Below are positions 52,725-61,920 of a DNA stretch of 64,000 bases, one piece after another. Below the pieces are notes generated by a model. That model was not told the origin of the DNA, did no database searches, and was given only the letters and a program-made list of their open reading frames with translations. Within the stretch, counting starts at the first letter, position 1. Every line of letters starts with the position of its first letter. The position numbers and the translations under genes were made by a program. Source of the DNA: Flavobacterium sp. (GTDB lineage Bacteria > Bacteroidota > Bacteroidia > Flavobacteriales > Flavobacteriaceae); assembly GCA_023251135.1 (NCBI GenBank), contig JAHEZJ010000034.1:1-64000 (forward strand), in the 5' to 3' direction.

Positions 52725-53723
52725 TTAGTCATTTTGATTTTTCATTCCAAATAAGTCACCTTGTTGAAACAATTTTAGATCGTCTCTTAAAGGCTGGTAG
52801 TTTCTTTGTGTAACTGCCGGTGCATCTAACTCGCTTAAATCAGGTTTTCCTGCATTCACCCATGCTGTGTACCAGAAACTTGCTGTAGCTGTAATGGCTT
52901 TTCTCATTTGACTTTCAACCATTCCGTTTAATTCTTTGTGCAGTTTCTTAGCATAATCATCAGAGAAAACAGAAGTATTGTATTTGCTTTTTAGCACTTT
53001 TCCTTCTGCATCCATTTTAAATACCTGATTCTCCGGTGTGGCTGTTCTAAGTTTTTTATCTACATCCAATAACGGCTGAACCAAACTATGTGTATCGTTA
53101 ATCATGTCCCAGGTTGCTTTATGAACATCTTCATAATATTGTGCCTGCGGAACATTTAACTTGTAGTTTTTAGCAAATAACTCCGGAAGTCTGCTTTCCC
53201 AAAGAGAGTGGATCCCTTTTTGATCCGTCAACTGTCCGTCATGATTGGAAGAGGTATGCAACGGCATGTGCGCGTCACCAATATAATGACCTAAATCAGC
53301 CGCAAGAAACAAGATTTCTGCTCTGTTTTTGTCTTTAAAAGCTTTGGTTAATTTTACCATCATATCTTCGATGTACCAAGGCAAGATTCCGTTTTCGTTT
53401 AAAAATTTAGCATCGTATTTTTTCTTTGCTGCCTCTAAAGTCTGCGGAATGCTGTCTACTCTGCCAAAACTCTCCATGTCAAAATAATGTCTTGGATTTT
53501 CGTCTTTGTAATTCAGGGCATATTTTCGGATATCCGGTACAGAAGCTTCTTGAGTAATAAAATCAATGTGGTTGTAAAAGAAAATTAAAAGCGGCTGTGG
53601 CAAAGCCATAACTGCAGCTTTATTAATACGTTCGTGACCAACAATCCCCCAGGATAGTGTCAAAAAACCAACTGCTATTGCAAATAATGCAATTAGTCTT
53701 GGTTTCATTCTTAAGTTTTTCAT
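52725..53723 (-). CDS. S1/P1 nuclease or zinc-dependent phospholipase C-like protein
   Basis: 332 aa with an N-terminal signal segment (LIALFAIAVGFLTLSWG). Zinc-ligand-type motifs WGIVGHERIN at the mature start, PRHYFDME and DLGHYIGDAHMPLHTSSNHD are those shared by the S1/P1 nuclease and zinc-dependent phospholipase C superfamily. Which activity it has cannot be decided here. Predicted exported and zinc-dependent. Confidence 0.83.
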   Translation of the reverse strand: MKNLRMKPRLIALFAIAVGFLTLSWGIVGHERINKAAVMALPQPLLIFFYNHIDFITQEASVPDIRKYALNYKDENPRHYFDMESFGRVDSIPQTLEAAKKKYDAKFLNENGILPWYIEDMMVKLTKAFKDKNRAEILFLAADLGHYIGDAHMPLHTSSNHDGQLTDQKGIHSLWESRLPELFAKNYKLNVPQAQYYEDVHKATWDMINDTHSLVQPLLDVDKKLRTATPENQVFKMDAEGKVLKSKYNTSVFSDDYAKKLHKELNGMVESQMRKAITATASFWYTAWVNAGKPDLSELDAPAVTQRNYQPLRDDLKLFQQGDLFGMKNQND

Positions 53724-53893
53724 TTTTATTTTTGTTAGAGGTGCAAATTTATTTTATTTATGTACATTTCAAAGGGAATAGCAGTAAAGATTATGAAATT
53801 AAGTTTGTTTTATTTTTTTGATGCTGAAATCATAGAAGTTACAATTAAAAGTTTCTTTGTAAATTCGTCCCGTTTTACCCTAATTTTCAAAAT

Positions 53894-54847
53894 ATGCGCC
53901 TGATACGCCTTAGCCTTCTTTTCTTTTTCTTTGTTTCTGTTTGTTCCGCTCAGGAAGATATAGTAGAATTAAAGAATGTTTCCGATACTATTCTTAACCC
54001 CAAAAGAACGCTGCAGGTCTCTGATCCGTTGGATGCCGTTAAAACCATGCAAAAGCTGTTTCCGGGAAAAGTATACAATCTTTCGGATCACAATACTTTT
54101 ATAAGCTGGAAATGCAAAACCTGCAAGCCAGCTCCCTACAATGATGTGAATGGTCTCGAAGGCGATCAATTGTTTCCCTACGAGGATGGTGTTGCGACAC
54201 GTGTTCTGGGGAACCTTGATTATACCGATTCTAAAGGAAATCAGTTTAAATTATTGCTTTTCAATCATTCTTTTTATGACGCGGACGGATTGCAGACCGG
54301 AAGATTTTCGGGTGGACTTGCAGGAGTCGCCAAGTTTGCAAAAAATGGCACAGTCTGGCAAATGAGATCGTTTCAGCCCGCAATTGCAGCCTTTGGTTCT
54401 TTTGCTCAGGCGCCCTCGCCTAAATTAGTACAAATTGGAGAAGATCAGTATGCCTTTACCTTCACCCATGTCAATGGTGGTGCCGGAGGTCCGTTTGAAG
54501 GAATTCTTTATCTGGTTGCCGGATTTGATGGCAAATACCAGCCTATCCTGGCGGTTTACAACTACAAACTTACCAATGTTGCCAGTGTGGAATGGTCGGG
54601 TTCCTATGCGGTCGTAAACGATACAACGAAGAAACACTTTAGAGATATTATTGTCAAAACAACTGGTTCTTTTAATAAAACTGAAGAAGCCAATGATGAA
54701 TTTGAAGTGAATTTACCCGAAGAAATAGCGGCTATGGCCAAAACAAAAAAACAGTTTGATTTTGTAATTGAGAGACGTTTTTCATTTAAAGGCAACCGCT
54801 ATAAGATGGTTGATAAGTCAACTGTTAAATTTTCTAAGGTAAAATAA
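53894..54847 (+). CDS. Hypothetical secreted protein
   Basis: 317 aa with a signal peptide (LLFFFFVSVCSA, then QED). Mature part beta-rich with a WKCKTCKPAP segment (CxxC) near residue 75 and a Gly-rich strand region (HVNGGAGGPFEGILYLV). No family recognised. Divergent from the nuclease-like gene and convergent with yeiH. Confidence 0.72.
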   Translation: MRLIRLSLLFFFFVSVCSAQEDIVELKNVSDTILNPKRTLQVSDPLDAVKTMQKLFPGKVYNLSDHNTFISWKCKTCKPAPYNDVNGLEGDQLFPYEDGVATRVLGNLDYTDSKGNQFKLLLFNHSFYDADGLQTGRFSGGLAGVAKFAKNGTVWQMRSFQPAIAAFGSFAQAPSPKLVQIGEDQYAFTFTHVNGGAGGPFEGILYLVAGFDGKYQPILAVYNYKLTNVASVEWSGSYAVVNDTTKKHFRDIIVKTTGSFNKTEEANDEFEVNLPEEIAAMAKTKKQFDFVIERRFSFKGNRYKMVDKSTVKFSKVK

Positions 54848-54856
54848 TCTATTTCT

Positions 54857-55822
54857 TTACCCTAAGTACAAAATCGAGGCAAGACCCAGGGCAGCGATAA
54901 AGATCCAAAGTAGAATTCCCTGCAACAAAGGCATCACTCCTACTGATTTTAAGGTGGTCACATTCAAAGTAGCGCCAATCAGGAATAAAGTAATCGTTAA
55001 ACCTACTTTAGCGACAGCCACAATATATGGTGCAACGATAGCGGTTTGTGGCACATAGGTATTGAAAAGCATGGCCAGAATAAATAAACCGATAAAGTAC
55101 GGAATCTTAATTTTGGAATTTTTGTTCTTGAAAAGCACCGCGGTTAAAAGCGATATTGGAATGATCCACAGCGCTCTGGCAAGTTTTACGGTAGTAGCAA
55201 TCTGTAAAGCTTCAGCACCGTATTTATTCGCCGCTCCTACTACAGAACTAGTGTCGTGAATGGCAATCGCGCACCACAATCCAAAATCTTTTTGTGACAA
55301 ATCAAGTTGATGACCAATATAAGGGAACACAAACAATGCTATCGAATTGAGTATAAAGATTACGCCCAAAGCAATTGAAGTCTGGTTTTCGTTTGATTTG
55401 ATTACCGGTGAAATGGCTGCAATGGCACTTCCTCCGCAAATAGCAGTTCCACAAGAGATTAGGTGTGATGTTTTCTTTTCGGTTTTGAACCATTTCCCTA
55501 AAAAAGTCCCCAGAATTAAGGTACTGAAAATAGAAAAGATGGTAAGTACAAAACCTTCTTTTCCGGCAGATAAAGCTGCTGTGGCATTCATTCCAAAACC
55601 TAAACCTACAACCGAGAATTGAAGCAAAAAAGTTATGGCTACCCCATTAAATTTTACAAAAGGGTTTCCAAAAACATTTACAAGCACTACACCCAATAAT
55701 AAAGCTATTGGAGGTGAAATGATCGAGAATAAACACAATACAATTATAAAAGCAAATAGTGCCTGTTGCAGGTGTTGATTGATTTCAAATAAATGAGCCG
55801 AGGTATGTTGTGTTGTTTTCAA
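54857..55822 (-). CDS. YeiH family putative sulfate exporter (UPF0324)
   Basis: 321 aa with about ten hydrophobic segments. CGTAICGGSAIAAISPVI and AIHDTSSVVGAANKYG are the family signatures. Family members are annotated as putative sulfate exporters, but transport is not well proven. It lies 74 bp downstream of a LysR regulator on the same strand, a common pairing. Confidence 0.9.
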   Translation of the reverse strand: MKTTQHTSAHLFEINQHLQQALFAFIIVLCLFSIISPPIALLLGVVLVNVFGNPFVKFNGVAITFLLQFSVVGLGFGMNATAALSAGKEGFVLTIFSIFSTLILGTFLGKWFKTEKKTSHLISCGTAICGGSAIAAISPVIKSNENQTSIALGVIFILNSIALFVFPYIGHQLDLSQKDFGLWCAIAIHDTSSVVGAANKYGAEALQIATTVKLARALWIIPISLLTAVLFKNKNSKIKIPYFIGLFILAMLFNTYVPQTAIVAPYIVAVAKVGLTITLFLIGATLNVTTLKSVGVMPLLQGILLWIFIAALGLASILYLG

Positions 55823-55896
55823 AATAAGTAATTTGATATTTCTTGTACAAAGGTCAGTCGTTTATATCATAATTACCAATCGTAAAACACGATAGG

Positions 55897-55915
55897 CTAT
55901 AACTCTAAGTTATAG
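55897..55915. promoter_or_regulatory. Candidate LysR-type operator upstream of yeiH
   Basis: CTATAACT-CTA-AGTTATAG is a perfect 8-bp palindrome, 75 bp upstream of yeiH and overlapping the last codons of the LysR gene. LysR regulators bind such imperfect or perfect dyads. The overlap with coding sequence weakens the case. Confidence 0.35.
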
Positions 55916-56793
55916 TAAGAGGAGGTGTTTTGAATAAAAAGCTCTGATAGTGCGTTTGGCTTTCCAAGTAAAGTAATGATGTAAAAGTAACGTTCTACTG
56001 TTAAACCAGCTACATCCAGAACCATTAATTCGTTATTCTTAAGCTCTTTATCTACGGCATGTATGGACATAAAAGCCAGACAATCTGAATTTAATAAGTA
56101 GGATTTAATACTTTCGGTGCTTCCCAGTTGCATTTCGATTTGTAAATCGCTTATTTTTACATCAAGCTGCTTTAAAGCGTATTCTATAACTTCAAGTGTT
56201 CCTGATCCTCGTTCCCGGGTGATGAATTTCATCGATTTTAGGTCTTCCAATGAAATTTCATTTTGTCTGATCAAAGGATTTTTGGTGTTGCACACTAAAA
56301 CGAGTTCGTCTTTTAAAAACGGAGTATATTTAATGGATTGGTTTTTAGATTGTCCTTCGACAATTCCAATTTCTATTTCTTTATTGATAAGCGCATTCTC
56401 AATTTGCTCTGTATTTCCATTCAGCAAATTGACTTTGATGTCTTTTTGTTTTTGATGAAAACGTGCCAAAACGGGCGAAATAATGTACTGAGCAATCGTT
56501 GTGCTCGCTCCCAGCCTCAATAAACCCTGACGCTCGCTGATAAAAGAGCTCATTTCAAAGTCTATTTCACGATAGATTTCAAAGATGCTTTTGGTGTGTT
56601 TCAGCAGGATTTCTCCGGCTGGCGTTAAGGCAATTTTGGAGCCGTTACGTTCAAAAAGCTTGGTTTTATAGGTTTCTTCGAGTTCCTGAATGTGTTTGGA
56701 AACTGCTGGCTGGGAAATATACAATTCTGTTGCCGCTTTAGTAAAGTTAAGGCGGATCGCTACAGTGTAGAATACTTTTAGCCTGAAATCCAT
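55897..56793 (-). CDS. LysR family transcriptional regulator
   Basis: 298 aa. N-terminal winged HTH: LNFTKAATELYISQPAVSKHIQELE (residues 15-39), followed by the linker helix and a periplasmic-binding-protein-like effector domain. Next to yeiH, so probably its regulator, with a sulfur-related signal possible by analogy. Confidence 0.92.
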   Translation of the reverse strand: MDFRLKVFYTVAIRLNFTKAATELYISQPAVSKHIQELEETYKTKLFERNGSKIALTPAGEILLKHTKSIFEIYREIDFEMSSFISERQGLLRLGASTTIAQYIISPVLARFHQKQKDIKVNLLNGNTEQIENALINKEIEIGIVEGQSKNQSIKYTPFLKDELVLVCNTKNPLIRQNEISLEDLKSMKFITRERGSGTLEVIEYALKQLDVKISDLQIEMQLGSTESIKSYLLNSDCLAFMSIHAVDKELKNNELMVLDVAGLTVERYFYIITLLGKPNALSELFIQNTSSYYNLEL

Positions 56794-56878
56794 TGTATTA
56801 GTTAGTTTTGTTTCATGTTTAAAGTTTCAAGTTATGTAAAAAAAATGTTCTTTTTGCGTTGCGTAACTTTTCCTCTAT

Positions 56879-58906
56879 TTAAAGTAATCCATTGTATTTA
56901 CGGATGAACCATTCTGCGGTTAATACCAAAGCAATTAAAATCAACAGCCAAACCCAGTCAATCAAAGGTGTTTTGGTGGAAACATTCTTTTCAATCGATT
57001 TGTATTCTTTATTCTCCAAAAGCTGCTGAATTAAATCATCGGCCTGATTTTCAAAGAAAGCTTTTCCATTGGTTTGAAGCGCCAGTTGTTTTAATTTCTG
57101 AACGTCCGGATTTACAAATTGTTTTTCGATATCAAAATCTAAAATCTCAAAATGCCCTGAATAAGCCGTGTTTGTATTCAATTCTTTTACGGTAAAGTTA
57201 TACTTCCCGGTTGACAATCCGTCCAGATTGACAGAGAACGAGTTGTTTCCTTTTAGTAAATCGTAGTTTTTGGCTTGTTTCGTTTCGGCATTTGTTACTG
57301 TAATCGTTAGTCTTGCCTTTTCGTCAAACTCATAGTTTTTATTAAAATACTGGGCATTGATGACAATGGCCTCACCTGAATTATAAAAGCTTTCGTGCGT
57401 AACAACCAACGATTTTTTGGTGGTTGTAGAAGCCAGGTACTGAATGATTTTATCGATAAAAACATCGTATTTTTCAAACGATTGGTTGTCGATATGGCTT
57501 TGTAAACGCCATTTCCAGCTGTTTTCTCCTAAAAGAAAAGCGGTTCTTTTTCCATGATCTTCAGTAAAAGCCAGTAACGGGGCATTTGTAGAAACGTTTC
57601 TAATTTTTGAAGAAAGCAATACGGATACATTTCCGCTGGTTGTAATTGTTCCGAATAAATTTTGCAGTGGTGGATAGTTTTCAAAACCAATATTGTCCAC
57701 CGCAAATAGATTAAATTGTGATTGAAATTCGCAGAGATAATCTTCCCTTTGTCCGCTCATTTTAAACAGCAGATTTTTTTGCTGTTGGTTCAGATAGTTA
57801 AAATCGGTATTGTTACCGGTAATGATAAAGGTATTTGTCGCGGCCAGTTTGTTGTTATCGAATATTGCTTTAAAGGCAGTTGTCGGCTGGTACAAAACTA
57901 AAACAGATACTTCCTGTAACTGATTGACATCGTTAGGTTTAACCAATATTACTTTACGCTGTGCATTTACTTCAATAGCGCGTTTCAGAGCTGCAATATC
58001 AGGATGATTTATAGCCGAAACGATTGCAATGGTCGATTTTTGATCGATGATTTCAACGGCAAAATTTTTGATGTTGTTGTAGCTGTTTTTCTCTTTGGTA
58101 TTGGAAGAAACTGCTGCTTTAAAAACCTGCAGTCCTACTTTATCGGCCGGTAAAAGCAAGTTTAAGGTTGCTGTTTTCTTAGCAGGAGAAAAAGAAACTT
58201 TCTCTTTTGCAATAACTTTACCGTCCTGCGAAATGGTGAAATCGGCATTTGTAGTTTTATCCCCTGCGTACTGAAGGAATACTTCGACCGGGAATTTATT
58301 TTTGTGAAATGCGTATTTGTTTACGTTGAGCTGATTGATTTTCAGGTCTAAAAAAGTAGTTGTATCTCCCACAACCAAAGGATAAACTTTATTGACAGGA
58401 TCAAAACGATATACATAATCGTTTCCTGTAGTCTGATTTCCATCTGTAATAATTACGGTTGGAAAGATCAGGTTTTTGTTGATGCTTTTTAAATTTTTAG
58501 CGACTTCATCAAGATTGGTTTGTTTTCCTTTAAAGTCAAATTTCTCAGAAGGCTTAAAATCGGCATCAAACTGATAGGACTGAATTTCAAACTTTTCGCG
58601 AAGCGCAGGATTTGAAATTAATTTCTGATGCAGTTCGACCGCTTTTTGATCTGATTTCAAAGCGGTAATTGAACTTGAATTGTCAACAGCAATTGCAAGG
58701 GGTGTTTTGGTAATCTCAAGCGAATTTTTGGTCATTATTGGGTTTATCAATAAAACCAACAGTCCAAAAATGGCTAAAAAACGTAAAAAAGCCAAAAACC
58801 AAATCACATTGGATTTGTTTTTGGCTTTAAAAAAATATTGAAAATATGACAAACCAACTGCGATTACTAAAGAAAGTAATATTAATAGAATCGTGCTTGT
58901 AGTCAT
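56879..58906 (-). CDS. VWA-like membrane protein (BatA/DUF4159-type architecture)
   Basis: 675 aa. Two N-terminal TM helices (about residues 5-22 and 38-58), a von Willebrand A-like domain opening with AIAVDNSSSITALKSD (residues about 92-107) and VIITDGNQTTGND, a further beta-rich extracytoplasmic part, and a C-terminal TM helix (WVWLLILIALVLTAEWFI). The layout is typical of Bacteroidota VWA-type membrane proteins with a catalytically silent gatase-like domain. Function unknown. Confidence 0.78.
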   Translation of the reverse strand: MTTSTILLILLSLVIAVGLSYFQYFFKAKNKSNVIWFLAFLRFLAIFGLLVLLINPIMTKNSLEITKTPLAIAVDNSSSITALKSDQKAVELHQKLISNPALREKFEIQSYQFDADFKPSEKFDFKGKQTNLDEVAKNLKSINKNLIFPTVIITDGNQTTGNDYVYRFDPVNKVYPLVVGDTTTFLDLKINQLNVNKYAFHKNKFPVEVFLQYAGDKTTNADFTISQDGKVIAKEKVSFSPAKKTATLNLLLPADKVGLQVFKAAVSSNTKEKNSYNNIKNFAVEIIDQKSTIAIVSAINHPDIAALKRAIEVNAQRKVILVKPNDVNQLQEVSVLVLYQPTTAFKAIFDNNKLAATNTFIITGNNTDFNYLNQQQKNLLFKMSGQREDYLCEFQSQFNLFAVDNIGFENYPPLQNLFGTITTSGNVSVLLSSKIRNVSTNAPLLAFTEDHGKRTAFLLGENSWKWRLQSHIDNQSFEKYDVFIDKIIQYLASTTTKKSLVVTHESFYNSGEAIVINAQYFNKNYEFDEKARLTITVTNAETKQAKNYDLLKGNNSFSVNLDGLSTGKYNFTVKELNTNTAYSGHFEILDFDIEKQFVNPDVQKLKQLALQTNGKAFFENQADDLIQQLLENKEYKSIEKNVSTKTPLIDWVWLLILIALVLTAEWFIRKYNGLL

Positions 58907-58919
58907 ATTTTTGTTTGGT

Positions 58920-59028
58920 TTACAGTTTACAGTTGTGATTTACAGTTTACAGTCGCAGTTTTCAGAACCTGAGATCTCCTATTGAGGGTCAGGAATGAAA
59001 CTGTAAACTGAGAATGAGAACTGAGACT
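58920..59028. repeat. ACAGTTTACAGT-type palindromic tract, copy 3
   Basis: TTTACAGTTGTGATTTACAG on the left faces GAAACTGTAAACTGAGAATG on the right across a GAGATCTCCTATTG centre. It is of the same family as the tracts at 4107 and 52587, and of similar design to the GTTTCAGG repeats. Confidence 0.55.
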
Positions 59029-59032
59029 TTTT

Positions 59033-59779
59033 TTAGGTAAGCATTCCTCCGCAAACATTAAGTACTTGTCCTGTAACGTAAGAACTTAGGTCTGAAGCTA
59101 AGAAAAGACAAGCATTGGCAACATCTTCTGCACTTCCGCCTCTTTTTAATGGAATACCTTCTCTCCATCCTTTTACTACATCTTCATTTAATTTTGCAGT
59201 CATCTCCGTCTCAATAAAACCAGGAGCAATTGCATTGCAACGAATATTACGTGATCCTAACTCTAATGCTACAGATTTAGTAAAACCAATTGCGCCTGCT
59301 TTTGAAGCTGCATAATTCGTTTGTCCCGCATTTCCTGAAACTCCTACTACTGAACTAATATTGATAATAGAACCTGAACGTTGTTTCAAAAAGGTTTTTT
59401 GAATTGCTTTTGTCATATTAAATACAGATTTCAGGTTTACATCGATAACCTGATCAAAATCTGCTTCAGACATACGCATTAACAGGTTGTCTTTTGTAAT
59501 TCCGGCATTGTTAATTAAGATATCTACTGTTCCGAAATCAGCCAAAACAGCATCCACAAAAGTTTGCGCTTCATTAAAATCGGCCGCATTAGACTGGTAT
59601 CCTTTTGCTTTAATTCCTAAACCGTTCAATTCAGCTTCTAAAGCTTCTGCAGAAGCTACAGATGAGCTGTATGTAAAAGCAACATTTGCGCCATGTTTAG
59701 CAAAAACTTCAGCAATTCCTCTTCCAATTCCACGACTAGCGCCCGTAATAATGGCAACTTTTCCTTCTAGTAATTTCAT
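59033..59779 (-). CDS. fabG: 3-oxoacyl-[acyl-carrier-protein] reductase
   Basis: 248 aa from the ATG at 59779 (MKLLEGKVAIITGASRGIGR). SDR cofactor motif TGASRGIG, NNAG at about 90, catalytic Ser and YxxxK in NYAASKAG, and the C-terminal SSYVTGQVLNVCGGMLT typical of FabG. NADPH reduction of 3-oxoacyl-ACP in fatty-acid synthesis. Two extra upstream codons (MI) are possible. Confidence 0.93.
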   Translation of the reverse strand: MKLLEGKVAIITGASRGIGRGIAEVFAKHGANVAFTYSSSVASAEALEAELNGLGIKAKGYQSNAADFNEAQTFVDAVLADFGTVDILINNAGITKDNLLMRMSEADFDQVIDVNLKSVFNMTKAIQKTFLKQRSGSIINISSVVGVSGNAGQTNYAASKAGAIGFTKSVALELGSRNIRCNAIAPGFIETEMTAKLNEDVVKGWREGIPLKRGGSAEDVANACLFLASDLSSYVTGQVLNVCGGMLT

Positions 59780-59958
59780 AATCAAAAATAATGTTAATAT
59801 TTATTTGTAGCTAAGCTGCTCTTTAGGTCTCTTTTTTGTGAAAAATGACATAAAAAACAGGGCTATGAATGACTTGTCAAATATATGATAATTCCCTTTT
59901 TAAAAAAATTACTCTTGGTATAATTTATGATTTAAGCGGATTGTTTAGAAATAATCAT

Positions 59959-59992
59959 AAAAAAACCGTTTCAAAATTATGAAACGGTTTTC
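59959..59992 (-). terminator. Terminator of the small peptide gene
   Basis: AAACCGTTTC (59963-59972) pairs with GAAACGGTTT (59981-59990), followed by a T run on the minus strand. Confidence 0.82.
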
Positions 59993-60058
59993 CGTATTTA
60001 TAGCTATTTAAAGTAAGATTTAAAGAGCATTACAACATCATTTTATCAATAAATAGAC

Positions 60059-60259
60059 CTACTCACAAACCACGCCGTCTATTGTTGCTCTGCAGATTGG
60101 TTCTACCGGCTGTTCAGGGGGAAGCATGATACAAGGTCCGTTATAAGGAAAAGGTGTCCAGGGAATAGTACATCTTGTTCCACCGCTACCGTTTACTCCT
60201 TTTAGTTCTTCTTTACTTAGTACTTCCACTCTTGAGAAGTTTAAAATGGTTTTTAACAT
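60059..60259 (-). CDS. Small peptide with double-glycine-type leader (bacteriocin-like)
   Basis: 66 aa. The N-terminal 27 residues are MLKTILNFSRVEVLSKEELK then GVNGSGG, the layout of Bacteroidota bacteriocin-type leaders (LSKxELKxxxG, ending at Gly-Gly). The predicted core begins TRCTIPWTPFPYNGPC and has four Cys and six Pro, with no clear hydrophobic helix. Such precursors are exported and cut by C39-peptidase ABC transporters; none is visible nearby. Activity is unproven. It is a single-gene unit with its own terminator. Confidence 0.65.
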   Translation of the reverse strand: MLKTILNFSRVEVLSKEELKGVNGSGGTRCTIPWTPFPYNGPCIMLPPEQPVEPICRATIDGVVCE

Positions 60260-60365
60260 AATAAAATTGGTTATTTAATAGGTTTTGTTGTCTCAATCGT
60301 TTTTTGTCCGTTGAGTTTCAGACATAAAATCAGTATTAAATTCCGTATATTTTTTTTGCTTAAAA

Positions 60366-60389
60366 AAGCAGCCCAAATTTGAGCTGCTT
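60366..60389 (-). terminator. Terminator of the DUF4302 gene
   Basis: AAGCAGC (60366-60372) and GCTGCTT (60383-60389) form a stem with a T run on the minus strand. Confidence 0.7.
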
Positions 60390-60520
60390 CCTTCAAAATA
60401 AAAAAAAACTAATAAAAAAACTTATATGGGCAACTTTGTTCACTGCTCTAAATCGCAAACTCTTTTGTTGTAATTATAGTCCCAAAAGCTTTTTTCTATT
60501 CAAAATAATGTTATTAAAGT

Positions 60521-61897
60521 TTATTGGAATGCCCAGGTTGTGAATCTAAATGGTCCTGTTGCCGATGTAAACGTAAATACAGGATTTGTGGCTCCCACAG
60601 TAAAACTTTCTCTTTTAAAGTATAATCCTCCCGGGTTCATTATCTGATCGTCCAGATCCTTTAAATAAGCCGGTGCGGGAATATCAACTGCTGCTGCAAA
60701 AGTACTGCCCGAAGTCCACTTAGTTGTTGGCGTTAAGTATATGATTTTCTTTGTCTGATCTGCCGATAAGGTAAAGAAGTGATATACTCTTGTTATGACT
60801 CCTGTAGCACTCGTAAATCGGTATTCCACATAACTTCCGTTAGGAGTGTTAAACCAAGGCTGTACTCTGCTTAATGTTGTACCGGCTGGTCTGGAAGCCT
60901 CAACAGCTCTGAATAATGCAAGAAACGAAGCTGAATTTGTGGATGCAAGTGTTAATATCGACCTGTCATGACCGTATACTAAGTTGGAGTTTGCCGGTAG
61001 CAATATCTTGTAATCATCAGTCAATGCTAAAGGTTGGTTACCGTATTTAATGGTTGCAGTAACGCCACCAGTTCCGGTTGCGGTAAAACTGCCATCTGTA
61101 TCATTATAAGTAAAGGCTGATAATTTTTGACCAGCAACGGTTACCGCAGGACTTACTACAATACCTGTAGGTGTATACCCTACTCCCATGCTAATAACTG
61201 ATTCAGAACCATCAACAGCTCTTGAAACTGCATATCTGGTAGCCGTTGTAAATGAAAAATCATATCTGGTAACTTTTGCACCATCATTAACCTCCAATGA
61301 TCTGAATAATGGTCTGGTTGAAGCTCCTATTACATTTTTTTCTGTCGCAAGATTTTTAGGTAAGTCAGTCCAGTCCTGAGCAGTCGCTTTTACAAAACGT
61401 ACTTCTCTTACCAATCTGTTGCTTCTAAAAACAAGATCTCCGTTTTCCTGTCCGTAATACAAAAACTGAAAATCTCCTAAATATCCTTTTCCTCTCAAAG
61501 CGGGAATTGGAAAGCTATTTGAATCTGATAAAAGGTGAATTCTGTTGTACGTATTAAACAATAAACTCATGGTGCTCCCCAAAACAACAGAATATTCACT
61601 GGTATAAACTTTAGTATCGCTATTAAAATCGGATGCCATTTCTACTTTATTGTTTGGAAGAAACTTGATCAAATGGGTATATCCGCCCAATTGAGTATCA
61701 TCTGTAAAATACACTGCTTTCCATCCAAATTCAGACGAAAGTAATGCAGTGTTTAATTCACTTTTCTGCTCATTCAAACGTTCTGCCGGTGTTTTATCAA
61801 ACTTTGGTTCCGCATCGGTATCGTTTGCGCAGGCACTGAATAACTGTATGGTCAGGAATCCAATTATCAGATACTGTACTATATTTTTTAATTTCAT
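60521..61897 (-). CDS. DUF4302 domain lipoprotein
   Basis: 458 aa. Lipobox LFSAC (Cys23). The start after the anchor, TPAERLNEQKSELNTALLSSEFGWKAVYFTD, is the signature of DUF4302, a family of Bacteroidota surface lipoproteins encoded in Sus-like operons. Probable accessory of the SusCD uptake system encoded upstream. Third visible gene of the operon. Confidence 0.87.
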   Translation of the reverse strand: MKLKNIVQYLIIGFLTIQLFSACANDTDAEPKFDKTPAERLNEQKSELNTALLSSEFGWKAVYFTDDTQLGGYTHLIKFLPNNKVEMASDFNSDTKVYTSEYSVVLGSTMSLLFNTYNRIHLLSDSNSFPIPALRGKGYLGDFQFLYYGQENGDLVFRSNRLVREVRFVKATAQDWTDLPKNLATEKNVIGASTRPLFRSLEVNDGAKVTRYDFSFTTATRYAVSRAVDGSESVISMGVGYTPTGIVVSPAVTVAGQKLSAFTYNDTDGSFTATGTGGVTATIKYGNQPLALTDDYKILLPANSNLVYGHDRSILTLASTNSASFLALFRAVEASRPAGTTLSRVQPWFNTPNGSYVEYRFTSATGVITRVYHFFTLSADQTKKIIYLTPTTKWTSGSTFAAAVDIPAPAYLKDLDDQIMNPGGLYFKRESFTVGATNPVFTFTSATGPFRFTTWAFQ

Positions 61898-61920
61898 AAT
61901 TTGCGATTTAAATTAATGGC

